A stretch of 14,376 bases of DNA from an uncultured Flavobacteriales bacterium (GTDB lineage Bacteria; Bacteroidota; Bacteroidia; CAIKAF01): contig CALEWF010000013.1 of assembly GCA_937925455.1 (NCBI GenBank), positions 1 to 14,376 of the forward strand. The letters are read 5' to 3'. A model generated the notes under the pieces. It saw nothing but the letters and a program-made list of their open reading frames with translations. It searched no databases and was not told the DNA's origin. Below are positions 14,366 through 14,376 of this stretch, in pieces (positions within the stretch are counted from its first letter, which is position 1; every line of letters begins with the position of its first letter). A program made the position numbers and the translations under genes.

Positions 14366-14376
14366 TATCTCTGTGT

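Noticed and set aside
1..14376. CRISPR array, insertion sequence, prophage or defence island
   Set aside because: No regularly spaced direct repeats, transposase, integrase or phage genes are seen; the content is core housekeeping and envelope genes.

Overview
The window reads as chromosomal DNA of a T9SS-positive member of the Bacteroidota. The evidence is a large SprA N-terminus, an ExbB–membrane protein–ExbD–ExbD cluster, AT-rich DNA, the near absence of Shine-Dalgarno sites, and several matches to the Bacteroidota promoter pattern (TTG, about 19 bp, TAnnTTTG). I cannot fix the class or genus. Nearly all genes are core housekeeping or envelope genes, and I see no prophage, insertion sequence, CRISPR array or defence island.

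Layout. (1) 1-3358, minus strand: ruvA followed by sprA. The sprA gene runs off the left edge, with 909 codons present. A strong promoter match lies about 120 bp upstream of ruvA. (2) 3359-3735: divergent spacer with a 14-bp perfect inverted repeat. (3) 3736-5567, plus strand: tatD and ansA, overlapping by 4 bp. (4) 5646-5732: tRNA-Ser(GGA). (5) 5817-8179, plus strand: TonB-type energy module of exbB, a four-helix membrane protein, and two exbD genes, closed by a strong terminator at 8202-8235. (6) 8251-9243, plus strand: dusB, whose promoter-like motif abuts that terminator. (7) 9244-10700, minus strand: a 57-aa membrane protein and a LolC/LolE-type permease. The permease ends flush against dusB. 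(8) 10762-11511, plus strand: a 47-aa protein resembling the seed-maturation-protein (SMP) family, then purN. (9) 11495-14138, minus strand: rnr followed by a small lipoprotein gene, which converges on purN with a 17-bp overlap. (10) 14139-14376: non-coding, with an rnr promoter candidate and an inverted-repeat element running to the window edge.

How the genes fit together. SprA is the outer-membrane translocon of type IX secretion. The Exb cluster would harness the proton motive force for TonB-dependent outer-membrane uptake. The LolC/E-like permease and the lipoprotein belong to envelope biogenesis. RuvA, TatD, RNase R, DusB, tRNA-Ser, PurN and AnsA are DNA repair, RNA, purine and amino-acid housekeeping functions.

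I found no convincing new multi-gene system. The most interesting items are small: the SMP-like microprotein at 10762, the uncharacterised membrane protein inside the Exb cluster, the inverted repeats at 3616-3697 and 14306-14365, and TAnnTTTG motifs placed only a few bases before start codons.
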